DNA of 50,984 bases from Labrys sp. WJW (GTDB taxonomy: Bacteria; Pseudomonadota; Alphaproteobacteria; Rhizobiales; Labraceae). Each line of letters begins with the position of its first letter. The first letter of the stretch is position 1. The position numbers and the translations under genes are program-made. The DNA is taken from positions 1 to 50,984 of the forward strand of contig NZ_LYXZ01000005.1 of the NCBI RefSeq assembly GCF_001676615.1. The letters are read 5' to 3'. Shown piece after piece: positions 1 through 8,542 of the stretch. A model generated the notes under the pieces. The model saw nothing but the letters and a program-made list of their open reading frames with translations, had not been told where the DNA came from and did no database searches.

Positions 1-302
1 CCGCCGATGATGGCCTCGTCGTCGCCGAACTTGCGGTCGCCAGCAAGCGGCGTGAAATCCTCGATCAGGGCCGCGATATAGTCATTGGCATGCGGGCGCT
101 CGGGGTGGCGGGCCACCAGGGTCTTCTGCCAGGGTGTGAGCTGGGCATAGAGGTCGCGCAGCGCCTGGTTCGCCTTGGCCTCCAGCCGCTGGATCTCGTC
201 CCCGATCGCCACTGCGTCACCCGACTCCCCCATCGCGCGCAGTTCCTCGACTTTGGCCTCGAGCTCGGCCACTGGTTTTTCAAAATCGAGATAGCTGCGC
301 AT
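1..302 (-). CDS. accA: Acetyl-CoA carboxylase carboxyltransferase alpha subunit, N-terminal part (runs off the window)
   Basis: Only the first 100 codons lie in the window. The translation begins MRSYLDFEKPVAELEAKVEE, the characteristic start of AccA, and continues through a helical N-terminal region with the family pattern around residues 60-85 (LTPWQKTLVARHPERPHA). AccA pairs with AccD to move carboxyl groups from biotin to acetyl-CoA, giving malonyl-CoA for fatty-acid synthesis in the cytoplasm. The start at 302 is chosen because it gives the conserved N-terminus. Its Shine-Dalgarno is weak (GGACACC). The 5' leader holds a small inverted repeat, CTGGCG/CGCCAG (336-352). The rest of the gene lies left of the window. 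Confidence 0.95.
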   Translation of the reverse strand, partial: MRSYLDFEKPVAELEAKVEELRAMGESGDAVAIGDEIQRLEAKANQALRDLYAQLTPWQKTLVARHPERPHANDYIAALIEDFTPLAGDRKFGDDEAIIG

Positions 303-335
303 GGGTGTCCAAATGACGACGAAAGGAGCCGGAAA

Positions 336-352
336 CTGGCGTCTCACGCCAG
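336..352. repeat. Small inverted repeat in the accA leader
   Basis: CTGGCG and CGCCAG arms with loop TCTCA lie between the SDR stop (438) and the accA start (302), read on the minus strand. It could be a weak leader hairpin. There is no T-run, so it is not a convincing terminator. Confidence 0.35.
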
Positions 353-437
353 GGAAGTCAAGGAAGGGTTTCGCATATCTCCCCTTCGCACAGACCGTTC
401 ACCGCTTCATGACGAAGCGCTCCCTGGGCGAAAGGCA

Positions 438-1226
438 CTATTTCTGCCGCCTCTGCCGCTGGGCGCGGGCGAGGATCGGCAGCACCATCCTCGTCGGCAG
501 GACCGATAGGATGGCAACCATCAACCTCGGGATCATGCCCGGCACCACCACGGTACGACGTCCGAAATAGCCGGCGAGTCCGATATGGGCAACATCCTTT
601 GCCGAAAGCGGGCGCGTGATGGCGATGACACCCGACTTGCCGAACCCCGCCCGGGCGCCGAAGCGGGTCGGCACAGGACCGGGACAGAGAGCGCAGACAC
701 GGATGCCGCTCTCCCGTTCCTCGAAAGCCAGCGCCCGCGTCAGCGACAGCACGAAAGCCTTGCTGGCATAATAGACGGCAAGGCCAGGCCCCGGCGTGAA
801 GCCGGCAACCGAGGCGACATTGAGCACGCCGCCCTCGTTCTCGCGGATCTCGGGCAGGAAGGCGAGCGTCAGCGCCAGCAAGGCGCGGCAATTGAGATCG
901 ACCATGCCGACCTGGCCGGATACCGGCAGATCCGCCATGTCGCCCGCCAGGCCGAAGCCGGCATTGTTGACCAGATGCCGCACGCTGAGGTCCTGGTCAC
1001 GCAACACGGCCTTGACGACCTCGGCTGCATCGGCGCGCTCGAGATCCATGGCAGCAACCGCCACGAAACGCCCCGTGGCTGTCGCGATCTCACTTTGGAC
1101 GCGCAGCAATTCGCTCTGCGTCCGGGCGATCAGCATGAGGTCCTCGCCCTGTTCGGCCAGGGCGTGGGCCAGTGCTTCGCCGATGCCGCTCGATGCGCCC
1201 GTGACCAAGGCGACCGGACGGCTCAC
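438..1226 (-). CDS. Short-chain dehydrogenase/reductase (SDR family)
   Basis: A 262-residue classical SDR. The N-terminal cofactor motif is TGASSGIG at residues 9-16, NNAG lies near residue 92, and the catalytic YxxxK occurs as YYASK near residue 150, preceded by a conserved Ser. The fold and motifs support an NAD(P)-dependent oxidoreductase. The C-terminus (about residues 230-262) is hydrophobic and then basic (RAQRQRRQK), as in membrane-associated short-chain enzymes annotated as acting on lipids or steroids. Substrate is unknown. Its ATG overlaps the stop of the upstream TerB-like gene by four bases (ATGA, 1223-1226), so the two are probably translationally coupled. Confidence 0.9.
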   Translation of the reverse strand: MSRPVALVTGASSGIGEALAHALAEQGEDLMLIARTQSELLRVQSEIATATGRFVAVAAMDLERADAAEVVKAVLRDQDLSVRHLVNNAGFGLAGDMADLPVSGQVGMVDLNCRALLALTLAFLPEIRENEGGVLNVASVAGFTPGPGLAVYYASKAFVLSLTRALAFEERESGIRVCALCPGPVPTRFGARAGFGKSGVIAITRPLSAKDVAHIGLAGYFGRRTVVVPGMIPRLMVAILSVLPTRMVLPILARAQRQRRQK

Positions 1227-1711
1227 TCGCCGGCTTCCGGCAGGAGCACGTTGTTCTGGGCGGCGGCCTTGCTGCGGATCGTGGTGCGCGCGGTTGCCGG
1301 GACGTCAAGAGCCTCGGCGACGCGCCAGACGAGATTGTCCTCGAACTCGTGCAGGACGCCATCGGCGAATACGATCTCCCACATCATTTCGACGATGCGC
1401 TGGCGCCCATCGACATTGTAGGCGCGCTTCACCACGCCGGTGAAATCGTTGAAATCGAGGGCATCGCGATTGCGCTCTCCCGCCGCCGCCAGCAGGGCAC
1501 GGGTCTCGTCCTCGTCAAGCGAAAAGCGCTCCTGCAGCAGTGCGGCCACACGCGTCTTCTCGGCCGGACTCTCGACCCCGTCCACATTCATGGCATAGAC
1601 GAGCAGCCCGGCGGCGGCGACGCGGTGGTCGGTCTCGTCGAAGACGTAGCGTGGCCTGGCCGGCCCACCCGGCGCAAAACTGCGTATCAACTTTTGCAAG
1701 CGAGCCAACAT
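1223..1711 (-). CDS. TerB-like protein (tellurite-resistance TerB superfamily)
   Basis: A 162-residue, all-helical acidic protein. The block YAMNVDGVESPAEKTRVAAL (about residues 40-60) and the later EIVFADGVLHEFEDNLVWRV are the paired acidic helix motifs of the TerB fold, with D-x-D-G type metal-binding turns. I chose the internal ATG at 1711 because the longer upstream reading (to 1861) runs through a dispersed repeat and has no family similarity. TerB-like proteins are often membrane-associated Ca/metal-sensing scaffolds; the role here is unknown. It lies first in a two-gene unit with the SDR. Confidence 0.8.
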   Translation of the reverse strand: MLARLQKLIRSFAPGGPARPRYVFDETDHRVAAAGLLVYAMNVDGVESPAEKTRVAALLQERFSLDEDETRALLAAAGERNRDALDFNDFTGVVKRAYNVDGRQRIVEMMWEIVFADGVLHEFEDNLVWRVAEALDVPATARTTIRSKAAAQNNVLLPEAGE

Positions 1712-1748
1712 TGCAACATCCCGCCTCAGAACCACAACCGTGCAGACC

Positions 1749-1840
1749 GCGCGTTCGGGGCTGAACGCGCCTTGCCCCAACTCTTCATCTCGACGCGTCT
1801 TTGCGCTTCCCGGCGATTCCGTCAAACGGCAAAGACCGTT
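1749..1840 (-). repeat. Dispersed intergenic repeat, family 1 (copy 1)
   Basis: Read on the minus strand, this about 90-bp segment carries the family signature GCAAAGACGCGTCGA, then a GAGTTGGGGCAA block, then a terminal inverted repeat GCGTTC/GAACGC (1751-1768). Related copies are at 25108-25206, 41793-41893 and 37754-37852, with a remnant near 48279. It lies in the 5' region of the terB-like/SDR unit. Confidence 0.8.
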
Positions 1841-1944
1841 TCCTGCGCTGGTTCCGCCCATGCCCGCCCGGCATTACCCAGGAGGCGATAAATAGAACCT
1901 GAGTTCAATATGCGGGGGCCGTGCATGAGTTCAACCCGTCGACA

Positions 1945-1980
1945 ATAAAAAAGCCGGCGGCCCCGCAGGGCCGCCGGCTG
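1945..1980 (-). terminator. Rho-independent terminator of the DUF4167 gene
   Basis: A perfect 12-bp stem, AGCCGGCGGCCC with GGGCCGCCGGCT, around a CGCA loop. On the minus strand it is followed by a run of six T. It lies 28 bp after the DUF4167 stop codon and separates that gene from the TerB-like/SDR unit. Confidence 0.92.
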
Positions 1981-2007
1981 ATCAGGTAAAACCGATCGAT
2001 TTAGCGC

Positions 2008-3099
2008 CTATTCGCTCGCGGTTTCCGCGCTCGCCTCAGCCGTTTCACTTGCAGCGGCAGCCTTCTTCGAGACACGGCGCTTGCGCGGACGCGGAGCAGC
2101 CGCAGCTTCGGCCTCCGCTTCCACCACTACGGGAGCGGCAGTGGGGGCCGCCTCTACCGGTGCGGCAACAGCCTGAACTGGCACCGGGGCAGGTGCCGGA
2201 GCAGCCGTAGCTAGCGCCGGCGTGCCGGTGATGAAGGAAGGCAAGGTGGAAAGGGCATGATCGTCATGCAGATCCGGCTGGGGCTGGTCGACCGGAACCA
2301 CCGGTGCCGGCTGGAACGCGCCCCGTTCGCCCTGCCCGCGCTCGCTGAAGAGCGGCCCGTCGCCGGCATTGGCGCGGTCACGGAAGGGACGATCGCCACG
2401 ATCGCCGAAACGGCGGTCACGACGGCCATGACGCTGATTGAAGCGCGGCTCGCCGCCGCCCTCGCCCTCGGCCGCCTGGCCATTGGCTTGTCCGTCAAAC
2501 TGACGATCGCGCTGGCGATCCTCGCGGTAGGGCCGGTCCTCCCGGGACTGCCTGTCTTCGCGCGGCTGGCGTTCCTCACGCGGGCCGCGCTCGCCGTTGA
2601 AACGGTCATTGCGGTCACGGAAGCGGTGCTCACGCTCGCGATAAGGCTGGCCGCCTTCACTGCGCTCGCCGAAATTGCGGTCACGTCCCGGCTGCACCAG
2701 GCGCGGCTGCTCGTCGAAGCCCTGGGAGCCGCCGAACTGATTCGCCGGCGTACCGAAGCCCTGCGGCATCGAGGGGATCGGGCCATCGAAATCGGCATCG
2801 TCACCATCTTCCTCATCCTCGGCACCATGGCCGAAGGTCTGGTCGCTGGTGAACTGCGGCTGGGCCGCCGCGATAATGCGGAAATAGTGCTCGGCGTGCT
2901 GCAGATAGGACTCGGCCAGGATCGGGTCGCCGGAGGATTGGGCATCGCGCGCCAGCTGAACGTATTTTTCAGCGATATGGGCGGCGGTTCCACGAACCTT
3001 CACGTCGGGGCCGTTCGACTCATAGCTCCGGCTCAGCGGGTTCGGACCCTTGCCGCCGCGTGAACGGCCACGCATACGCTTTTGCTGTCCCTGCCTCAT
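2008..3099 (-). CDS. DUF4167 domain-containing protein
   Basis: A 363-residue protein. Residues 1-80 match the DUF4167 region of alphaproteobacteria: a basic start (MRQGQQKRMRGRSRGGKGPN), then an amphipathic helical block containing KYVQLARDAQSSGDPILAES. The middle (about 140-260) is a low-complexity R/E/D/G-rich tract with repeated RED and RDR units. The end is Ala/Pro/Val-rich and finishes with a basic RPRKRRVSKK patch. This looks intrinsically disordered and RNA-binding-like, but the function is unknown. It is monocistronic with its own terminator. Confidence 0.9.
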   Translation of the reverse strand: MRQGQQKRMRGRSRGGKGPNPLSRSYESNGPDVKVRGTAAHIAEKYVQLARDAQSSGDPILAESYLQHAEHYFRIIAAAQPQFTSDQTFGHGAEDEEDGDDADFDGPIPSMPQGFGTPANQFGGSQGFDEQPRLVQPGRDRNFGERSEGGQPYREREHRFRDRNDRFNGERGPREERQPREDRQSREDRPYREDRQRDRQFDGQANGQAAEGEGGGEPRFNQRHGRRDRRFGDRGDRPFRDRANAGDGPLFSERGQGERGAFQPAPVVPVDQPQPDLHDDHALSTLPSFITGTPALATAAPAPAPVPVQAVAAPVEAAPTAAPVVVEAEAEAAAAPRPRKRRVSKKAAAASETAEASAETASE

Positions 3100-3567
3100 A
3101 GATTGATCTCATTCTCCGCTATAAACATGCGCAATCTCGCGAAGCGACAGCGAACCTTCGTCATGGCCATTGCATCACATCAGTCAATGCACGGGTCAGG
3201 AAAACCATGGTTCCGCCTGCGTCGGGCGCAGCAGCACACTCCGGCAGATCGCCACCTTGGCTCTTGATACCGGAATAGGCATTTCCATCGTTAGGGCGAA
3301 CGAGCGCTTCGCTCGATGTTCGACTAAAAGTGCATCTGCACTAGAGCCGGCTCGTACTATCGACGCCAGCCCCGAACGATTTGTGTATCTCTAGATAGTC
3401 GCTCGCGCGGCAAAGTCCAAGCCCTTTTTAAAAGGCCCAAGTCTTTTTTCAAAAAAATCTTGGCGCTTTTTACAGGAAATATGCCGCCCAATCGAGATTT
3501 TGCGGCCTGTGAGGTTTTTTGGCACCTCCGCTTGTCATTCGCGCGCCGATGGCCCATATACGCGGCG
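3100..3567. other. Intergenic region between the DUF4167 gene and SRP RNA
   Basis: About 470 bp without a convincing gene. It should hold the DUF4167 promoter (leftward) and the SRP RNA promoter (rightward). It contains short hairpins (GAGCGCTTCGCTC; GTGCATCTGCAC) and an AT-rich block at 3421-3461 with imperfect inverted repeats made of runs of T and A. Short reading frames here show no family features. Confidence 0.6.
3532..3561 (+). promoter_or_regulatory. Candidate sigma-70 promoter of SRP RNA
   Basis: TTGTCA (3532-3537) and ATATAC (3556-3561) are separated by 18 bp (17 bp if the -10 is read as CATATA). The predicted start is about 3568, exactly where the SRP RNA terminal helix begins. 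Confidence 0.6.
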
Positions 3568-3660
3568 GGAGGTTGGCGGTGGACGCAACACTCGCCAACC
3601 GGGTCAGGTCCGGAAGGAAGCAGCCCCAACGAGACCGCTGCGGGTCTTCGTCCAACCTCC
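3568..3660 (+). ncRNA. ffs: Signal recognition particle 4.5S RNA (bacterial small SRP RNA)
   Basis: The universally conserved SRP helix-8 motif CAGGTCCGGAAGGAAGCAG is present at about 3605-3623. The ends GGAGGTTGG (3568-3576) and CCAACCTCC (3652-3660) pair perfectly to close a single long hairpin of about 93 nt, typical of 4.5S RNA. SRP RNA binds Ffh and targets nascent inner-membrane proteins to FtsY. Its position immediately upstream of dnaX is a common alphaproteobacterial arrangement. Exact ends could differ by a few bases. Confidence 0.95.
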
Positions 3661-3716
3661 TACCTCAGGAACGGCGGATCGCACAGGTGGCCCCTTCGAG
3701 GGATTCGGGGGAATTG

Positions 3717-5510
3717 ATGGAAGACGCGAACACGACGCCCTCCGATACCCAGCCCTATCGCGTTCTCGCCCGCAAATACCGTCCCCAGACCTTCGACGAC
3801 CTGATCGGCCAGGATGCGATGGTGCGCACCCTGTCCAACGCCTTCGAGACGGGCCGCATCCACCAGGCCTATATGCTCACGGGCGTGCGCGGTGTTGGCA
3901 AGACCACCACGGCGCGTATCCTGGCACGCGGGCTCAATTACGAGCCGCCGGAGGGCGGCGGCAAGCCGACTATCAACATGCCGGGCCTCGGCCGACACTG
4001 CCAGGCCATCATCGACAGCCGCCACATCGACGTGATGGAGCTCGATGCCGCCTCCCATAACGGCATCGAGAACATTCGCGAGATCACCGACGGCGTGCGC
4101 TACGCTCCGGTCTCGGCGCGCTTCAAGGTCCTCATCATGGACGAAGTCCATATGGTGACCACGCAGGCCTTCAACGCCCTTTTAAAGACGCTGGAAGAGC
4201 CGCCGCCGCATGTGAAGTTCATCTTCGCCACCACCGAGATCCGCAAGGTCCCGATCACCATCCTGTCGCGTTGCCAGCGCTTCGACCTCAGGCGCGTCGA
4301 CAGCGGCCTGCTCGCCCGCCATCTCGGCGCGATCTGCGAAAAGGAAAGCGTTTCGATCGACGCGGCCGCCCTGGCGATGATCGCGCGGGCCGCCGAGGGC
4401 TCGGTGCGCGACTCGCTGTCCCTGCTCGACCAGGCCATCGCCCATGGTGGCGGCACGATCGACGGCGAGAGCGTGCGTGCCATGCTCGGCCTTGCCGATC
4501 GCTCGCGGGTGATCGATCTGTTCGAGGCGATCATGCGCGGCGACGCCGCTTCGGCCCTCGACGAACTGCGCGCCCAATACGACCAGGGCGCCGATCCAGC
4601 GGTGGTGCTGTCGGAACTGGCCGAATTCACCCATTTCGTCACGCGTGTGAAGATTTCGCCGGCTGCCGCCAACGATCCTTCGGCCACCGAAATCGAGAAG
4701 GTGCGCGGCTCCGAGCTCGCCGGCAAGCTCTCGATCAAGGTGCTGACGCGCCAGTGGCAGATGCTGCTCAAGGGCATTCCCGAGACCCAGACCGCCGCCA
4801 AGCCGCTGGCCGCTGCCGACATGGTGCTGGCGCGCCTGTGCTATGCGGCCGACCTGCCTTCGCCGGACGATCTCATCCGCCAGCTCGGCGAGAACGGCGG
4901 CGCCCTGCCCTCGCGCGGGCCTGCCTCGCCGCCGCCGGCGTCCCCTCCGGCAGCGCCGCGGGCCCAGCTGATCACGGCCGCCACCCAGGCCCGGTTCCAG
5001 CCGCAACCCCAGCGTACCCCGATGCCGGAGCCGGCCTCGGCAGCGCAGCCGGGCCGCGCGCTCGCCAGCTTCGCCGAGATCGTCGCCCTTGCGATGGAAA
5101 AGCGCGACCTGCCGCTGAAACTGGCGCTGGAGCGTTTCGTTCGCCTGGTTGCCTTCGCCGACGGCCGCCTCGACATCGCCCTCGAGCCTGGTTCGCCCCA
5201 GGGCCTGGTCAACGATCTCTCGCGCAAATTGTCGGACTGGACCAGCAAGCGCTGGCTGGTGGTGCTGTCGTCGGAAAAGGGCGAAGCGACCTTGCGCGAG
5301 CTCGCCGAAGCCCGGCAGGCGGCCGTGCTCTCGGGCATCCGCGCCGATCCTTTCGTGCGGGCCGTGATGGAACGCTTTCCCGGCGCCGAGATCGTCGACA
5401 TCCGGGACAACGCCCCGGTCGAGACGCAGTCCCTGCCGCCGGCACCCGATGATGGCGGCGATCCCGATGATGCAGACGAGGCCGCGTCCTACTCGGCCGA
5501 CGATATCTGA
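3717..5510 (+). CDS. dnaX: DNA polymerase III subunits gamma/tau
   Basis: A 597-residue clamp-loader ATPase. Walker A is GVRGVGKT (56-63), Walker B LIMDEVH (139-145), followed by a sensor-1 ATTE and the SRC box (LSRCQRFD, 183-190). A Pro/Ala-rich linker (about 425-475) precedes the C-terminal tau region, which binds the polymerase and helicase in E. coli. The start at 3717 is chosen because the longer upstream reading would overlap the SRP RNA. The four-cysteine zinc module of E. coli DnaX is absent (only one Cys, C95, in that region), as I recall for related alphaproteobacteria. No E. coli-like slippery A-run was seen, so a separate gamma form is not predicted. ybaB follows after 20 bp. Confidence 0.96.
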   Translation: MEDANTTPSDTQPYRVLARKYRPQTFDDLIGQDAMVRTLSNAFETGRIHQAYMLTGVRGVGKTTTARILARGLNYEPPEGGGKPTINMPGLGRHCQAIIDSRHIDVMELDAASHNGIENIREITDGVRYAPVSARFKVLIMDEVHMVTTQAFNALLKTLEEPPPHVKFIFATTEIRKVPITILSRCQRFDLRRVDSGLLARHLGAICEKESVSIDAAALAMIARAAEGSVRDSLSLLDQAIAHGGGTIDGESVRAMLGLADRSRVIDLFEAIMRGDAASALDELRAQYDQGADPAVVLSELAEFTHFVTRVKISPAAANDPSATEIEKVRGSELAGKLSIKVLTRQWQMLLKGIPETQTAAKPLAAADMVLARLCYAADLPSPDDLIRQLGENGGALPSRGPASPPPASPPAAPRAQLITAATQARFQPQPQRTPMPEPASAAQPGRALASFAEIVALAMEKRDLPLKLALERFVRLVAFADGRLDIALEPGSPQGLVNDLSRKLSDWTSKRWLVVLSSEKGEATLRELAEARQAAVLSGIRADPFVRAVMERFPGAEIVDIRDNAPVETQSLPPAPDDGGDPDDADEAASYSADDI

Positions 5511-5530
5511 ACACAGGAACAGGAGCTCCC

Positions 5531-5854
5531 ATGAAAGACGTGATGGGCATGATGAAGCAGGTGCAGGCCATGCAGGCCAAGATGCAGACCCTGCAGGCCG
5601 AACTGGAACAGACCGAAGTCGAGGGCGTGGCCGGCGGCGGTCTGGTCAAGGTGCGCCTCACCGCCAAGGGCGAGATGAAGGGCGTCGACATCGACGCATC
5701 GCTGCTCAAGGCCGAGGAAAAAGAAATCGTCGAGGATCTCGTCCTCGCCGCCCACAACGACGCACGCGGCCGGGCTGATCGCCTGACCCAGGAAAAGATG
5801 GGCTCGATCACGGCCGGCCTGCCCATCCCACCCGGCATGAAGCTGCCGTTCTGA
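5531..5854 (+). CDS. YbaB/EbfC family nucleoid-associated protein
   Basis: A 107-residue protein with the YbaB layout. It has an N-terminal coiled helix rich in Met, Gln and Lys ([20 protein letters not shown]), then the GxGLVKV-type strand block ([20 protein letters not shown]), then a C-terminal helix containing [18 protein letters not shown] and a short Pro/Gly tail. The family forms tweezer-like dimers that bind DNA. A good RBS (AGGAGC) lies 5 bp before the ATG. In most bacteria recR follows directly; here a terminator follows and recR is 9.2 kb away. Confidence 0.95.
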   Translation: MKDVMGMMKQVQAMQAKMQTLQAELEQTEVEGVAGGGLVKVRLTAKGEMKGVDIDASLLKAEEKEIVEDLVLAAHNDARGRADRLTQEKMGSITAGLPIPPGMKLPF

Positions 5855-5903
5855 GGCGTGCCCGGACGCCGGTGCCTTCGCAGCGCGACCCTAGCTTTCA
5901 AGC

Positions 5904-5934
5904 AAACGGCGACGCATCGCGTCGCCGTTTTCAC
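5904..5934 (+). terminator. Terminator after dnaX-ybaB
   Basis: A perfect 12-bp stem AAACGGCGACGC / GCGTCGCCGTTT with ATC loop, running into TTTTC on the plus strand. The A-run on the other side could let it also serve the leftward AhpD-like gene ending at 5949. Confidence 0.88.
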
Positions 5935-5948
5935 ATAATGTTCCGGCG

Positions 5949-6404
5949 TCAGGCAGCCGCCTTCACCGCGGCCGGCGTGTTGCGGAAGCTGATGGCCAGG
6001 CGGTTATAGGCGTTCATCAGGCCGATCGCGATGGTGAGGTCGGCCACTTCCTTTTCGGAAAACACCGCCCGTACGGCCTCGAATTCCGCGTCGGGCACGA
6101 CGGTCTCGGCCACCCTGGTCACCGTCTCCGCCCAGCGCAATGCCGCCTTCTCCTGCTCGTTGAACAGGGCGCCGGCCTCATGCCAGACCGACACCAGCAC
6201 CAGCTTCTCCTGGGGCAGGCCATCCTTGGTCAAGTCGCGCGAATGCATGTCGATGCAATAGGCGCAGCCATTGATCAGCGAGATCCTGAGATAGACCAGA
6301 TTGACCAACATGCGGGGCAGGCTCTGGCTGACATAGCCATAGACGCCACCAAGGGCCTTCATGCCGGCGGGAGCGGCAGCGTTGTAGTCGAGACGCGGGG
6401 CCAT
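5949..6404 (-). CDS. Carboxymuconolactone decarboxylase / AhpD-like family protein
   Basis: A 151-residue all-helical protein. The redox motif is NGCAYCIDMHSRDL (about 45-58), that is C-x2-C-x3-H as in AhpD and related peroxidase-type enzymes rather than the true decarboxylase. The C-terminal helices match the CMD fold (EVADLTIAIGLMNAYNRLAI). The start at 6404 has an AGGAG site seven bases upstream and gives the family's usual N-terminus. It begins one base after the stop of the cupin gene, so the pair is an operon. A role in peroxide or reactive-carbonyl defence is plausible but not shown. Confidence 0.88.
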   Translation of the reverse strand: MAPRLDYNAAAPAGMKALGGVYGYVSQSLPRMLVNLVYLRISLINGCAYCIDMHSRDLTKDGLPQEKLVLVSVWHEAGALFNEQEKAALRWAETVTRVAETVVPDAEFEAVRAVFSEKEVADLTIAIGLMNAYNRLAISFRNTPAAVKAAA

Positions 6405-6405
6405 T

Positions 6406-6837
6406 TCATTTCTCCTGATCATAGACGGTGAGGTTGCGGTCACCGGTATCGGCGACGAAGACGGCAAGCAGCGAGGCGGGCCTGGTCTTGCTGGCGTTCT
6501 CGCTGACCTGATGGTGGGCTCCCGGCTCCTCGAACCAGCTCTCGCCGGCGCGATAGACCTTGACCGGCCCGCCATTCACCTGGCTGCGGATCGAGCCCGA
6601 CAGCACATAGGCAAAGACAAAGGCCGTCCTGGAGTGGGTATGCGCGGGCGACTTGCCGCCGGGAGCATAGCGCACGAGGACACTGGTCATGGTCTTGCCA
6701 GGCACGTTGGGCAATGCCTGCTCGAACACGGGCGCCGCGCTGGCCCCACCGGACTTGGATTGCGGCGAATGGGCGAGCACTGGGGTGACGGCGAGGGCAA
6801 TGCCCATACCGAGCAGAAAGGCTTTGGAAATCATCAT
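6406..6837 (-). CDS. Secreted cupin-domain protein
   Basis: A 143-residue protein. A signal peptide spans about residues 1-22 (hydrophobic core after MMISKAF, ending in VLAHS). The cupin signature follows: PGGKSPAHTHSRTAFVFAYV supplies the G(x)5HxH...E-like motif (acidic residue replaced), and a second motif contains a His pair (GAHHQV). It probably binds a metal in the periplasm. The start at 6837 follows an AGGAACC site; the ATG repeated at 6834 is an alternative. First gene of the cupin/AhpD operon and divergent from a MocR regulator 94 bp away. Confidence 0.85.
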   Translation of the reverse strand: MMISKAFLLGMGIALAVTPVLAHSPQSKSGGASAAPVFEQALPNVPGKTMTSVLVRYAPGGKSPAHTHSRTAFVFAYVLSGSIRSQVNGGPVKVYRAGESWFEEPGAHHQVSENASKTRPASLLAVFVADTGDRNLTVYDQEK

Positions 6838-6931
6838 CTTGGTTCCTGTCTTGTGATGACCGGAACATCGCTCTCTTTCGGCCCATAAAAAAGCACCAAG
6901 AACTGCAGGAAATACTGTACCGTCCGGACGC
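6838..6931. promoter_or_regulatory. Divergent promoter region, cupin/AhpD operon and MocR regulator
   Basis: 94 bp between divergent starts. Short runs such as GGTTCCTG and CAGGAAATACTGTACCGTCC are visible, but no unambiguous operator or promoter hexamers. The divergent layout suggests that the MocR protein regulates the operon and itself. Confidence 0.45.
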
Positions 6932-8344
6932 ATGAACGAGCCTTTCAAGATCAGCATCGATCGCGCCGCCCCGGCTCCGCTGGCCGTGCAGATCCATCGC
7001 AGCATCGCTACCGCCATTCTCGACGGCCGGCTGGCCAATAGCGTGCGGCTGCCGTCCTGGCGCGATCTCGCGGCCCAGCTCGGCGTCGCCCGCGGCACGG
7101 TGCGCGTGGCCTATGAAAAGCTCGCCGACGAGCAATTGATCGCCGGCATGGGAGCAGCCGGCACGCGCGTGATCCACAAGGCAGGCCGCCCTCAGGCGGT
7201 GGACAGGCTGCCGGAAGCCACGCCCCTGCCGGCCCTCTTTCCCGATTTCGAGCGTCCGCCCGCCACCTTCCAGATGGGCGTGCCGGCGCAGGATGCCTTT
7301 CCCTTTTCGCTATGGTCGCGCATCATGGCGCGCAGCGCCCGTGCCGCCGCCGCGGCGGCGGTGAGCTATCCCGACCCGCGCGGCCATGTCGAGCTCCGGC
7401 GCGAGATGGCCGCCTATCTCGCCCTGGCGCGCGGCATCCAGTGCGAGCCGGGCCAGATCCTGGTGACATCGGGCTATGCCGGCGCCCTTGGCCTCATCCT
7501 GCGCGCCCTCGGGCTCGACGGTCGCCAGGCCTGGCTCGAGGACCCCGCCTTCATCCTGACCCGCCTCGCCCTGGAACAGGCCCGGGTCGCGGTCACGCCG
7601 GTCCCGGTCGATCGGGACGGCATCGACGTCGCCGCCGGCATTCGCCTCGCGCCCGACGCCGCCTTTGCAGTGGTCACCCCGGGCCAGCAGTCGCCTCTCG
7701 GCGTCACCTTGTCGCTCGAACGGCGCCGCGCCTTGCTCGATTGGGCGCAGGCCCGCCAGGCCTGGATCATCGAGGACGATTATCTCAGCGAATTGCAATT
7801 GAGGGGACGGGCGGCCCCTGCCCTCGCCTCGCTCGACCGCCAGGGGCGGGTCCTGCATGCCGGCACCTTCAGCAAGACCATTACCCCGGCGCTTCGCCTA
7901 GGTTTCCTGGTGGTGCCGCCGCAACTGGCCGCCCGTTTCGGCGACGTCGCCGCCGCTCTCGCACCGGCACCGGCGGCCTCGATCCAGCGGGCCGTGGCGA
8001 TCTTCCTGGCCGAGGGCCATTATCTGCGCCATCTGCGGCGGATGAAACGCCTCTACGCCACCCGGGGCGACGCCCTCGCCGCCTGTCTCGCCGCGCGCAT
8101 CGGCCCCGGCATGAAGGTGCATGCCAATGGCGGTCTCGCCGTCCGGCTCGAACTCCCTGACGGGACGGATGATGTCGCCGTTTCCCGACAGGCCCTGCCT
8201 TTCGGGCTCGCGCCCGTGCCGCTCTCGCCCTGGTACGCCAGCGGGTGCCGGACGGGCCTGTTGCTGGGCATCACCAATGTCGATCCCAAGCGTATCGCCA
8301 CCGATTGCGACCGCCTGCTGGCGCTGGTCGCAGCCCATGGCTGA
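6932..8344 (+). CDS. MocR/PdxR-type GntR transcriptional regulator with aminotransferase-like domain
   Basis: A 470-residue fusion. Residues about 10-80 are a GntR winged helix (LPSWRDLAAQLGVARGTVRV). Residues about 110-460 resemble fold-type I aminotransferases, with the PLP-binding lysine at about K315 in GTFSKTITPALRLGF and the YPDPRG and ITxGxQ-like segments of the family. MocR proteins sense PLP or an amino compound bound to it and switch nearby genes. Here the divergent cupin/AhpD operon is the natural target. Catalysis is not expected. Confidence 0.93.
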   Translation: MNEPFKISIDRAAPAPLAVQIHRSIATAILDGRLANSVRLPSWRDLAAQLGVARGTVRVAYEKLADEQLIAGMGAAGTRVIHKAGRPQAVDRLPEATPLPALFPDFERPPATFQMGVPAQDAFPFSLWSRIMARSARAAAAAAVSYPDPRGHVELRREMAAYLALARGIQCEPGQILVTSGYAGALGLILRALGLDGRQAWLEDPAFILTRLALEQARVAVTPVPVDRDGIDVAAGIRLAPDAAFAVVTPGQQSPLGVTLSLERRRALLDWAQARQAWIIEDDYLSELQLRGRAAPALASLDRQGRVLHAGTFSKTITPALRLGFLVVPPQLAARFGDVAAALAPAPAASIQRAVAIFLAEGHYLRHLRRMKRLYATRGDALAACLAARIGPGMKVHANGGLAVRLELPDGTDDVAVSRQALPFGLAPVPLSPWYASGCRTGLLLGITNVDPKRIATDCDRLLALVAAHG

Positions 8345-8542
8345 ACGCGAGGGCGCCAAGATGGTTTACATTCGCCGGCACTAGTGCACACTGCAAAGCC
8401 TGCGGCCTCCGAGGTAGCGAAGCCGCGGGGAGGAATTCGATCGAGCTGGCGCGTTCCATGCGAGATCCAAACAAGACGACATGGTTTCCGATCCGGATGG
8501 ATCAAGAGACCCATTCCCAAGGGAGGCTGGCCGCACCTTCTC

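Noticed and set aside
3270..3420. Possible tRNA or 6S-like RNA from small hairpins and a TTCGA-like stretch
   Set aside because: No cloverleaf, acceptor stem or conserved 6S features could be built.
3519..3716. N-terminal extension of dnaX by 66 codons
   Set aside because: It would run through the SRP RNA and has no DnaX similarity; the ATG at 3717 gives the conserved N-terminus.
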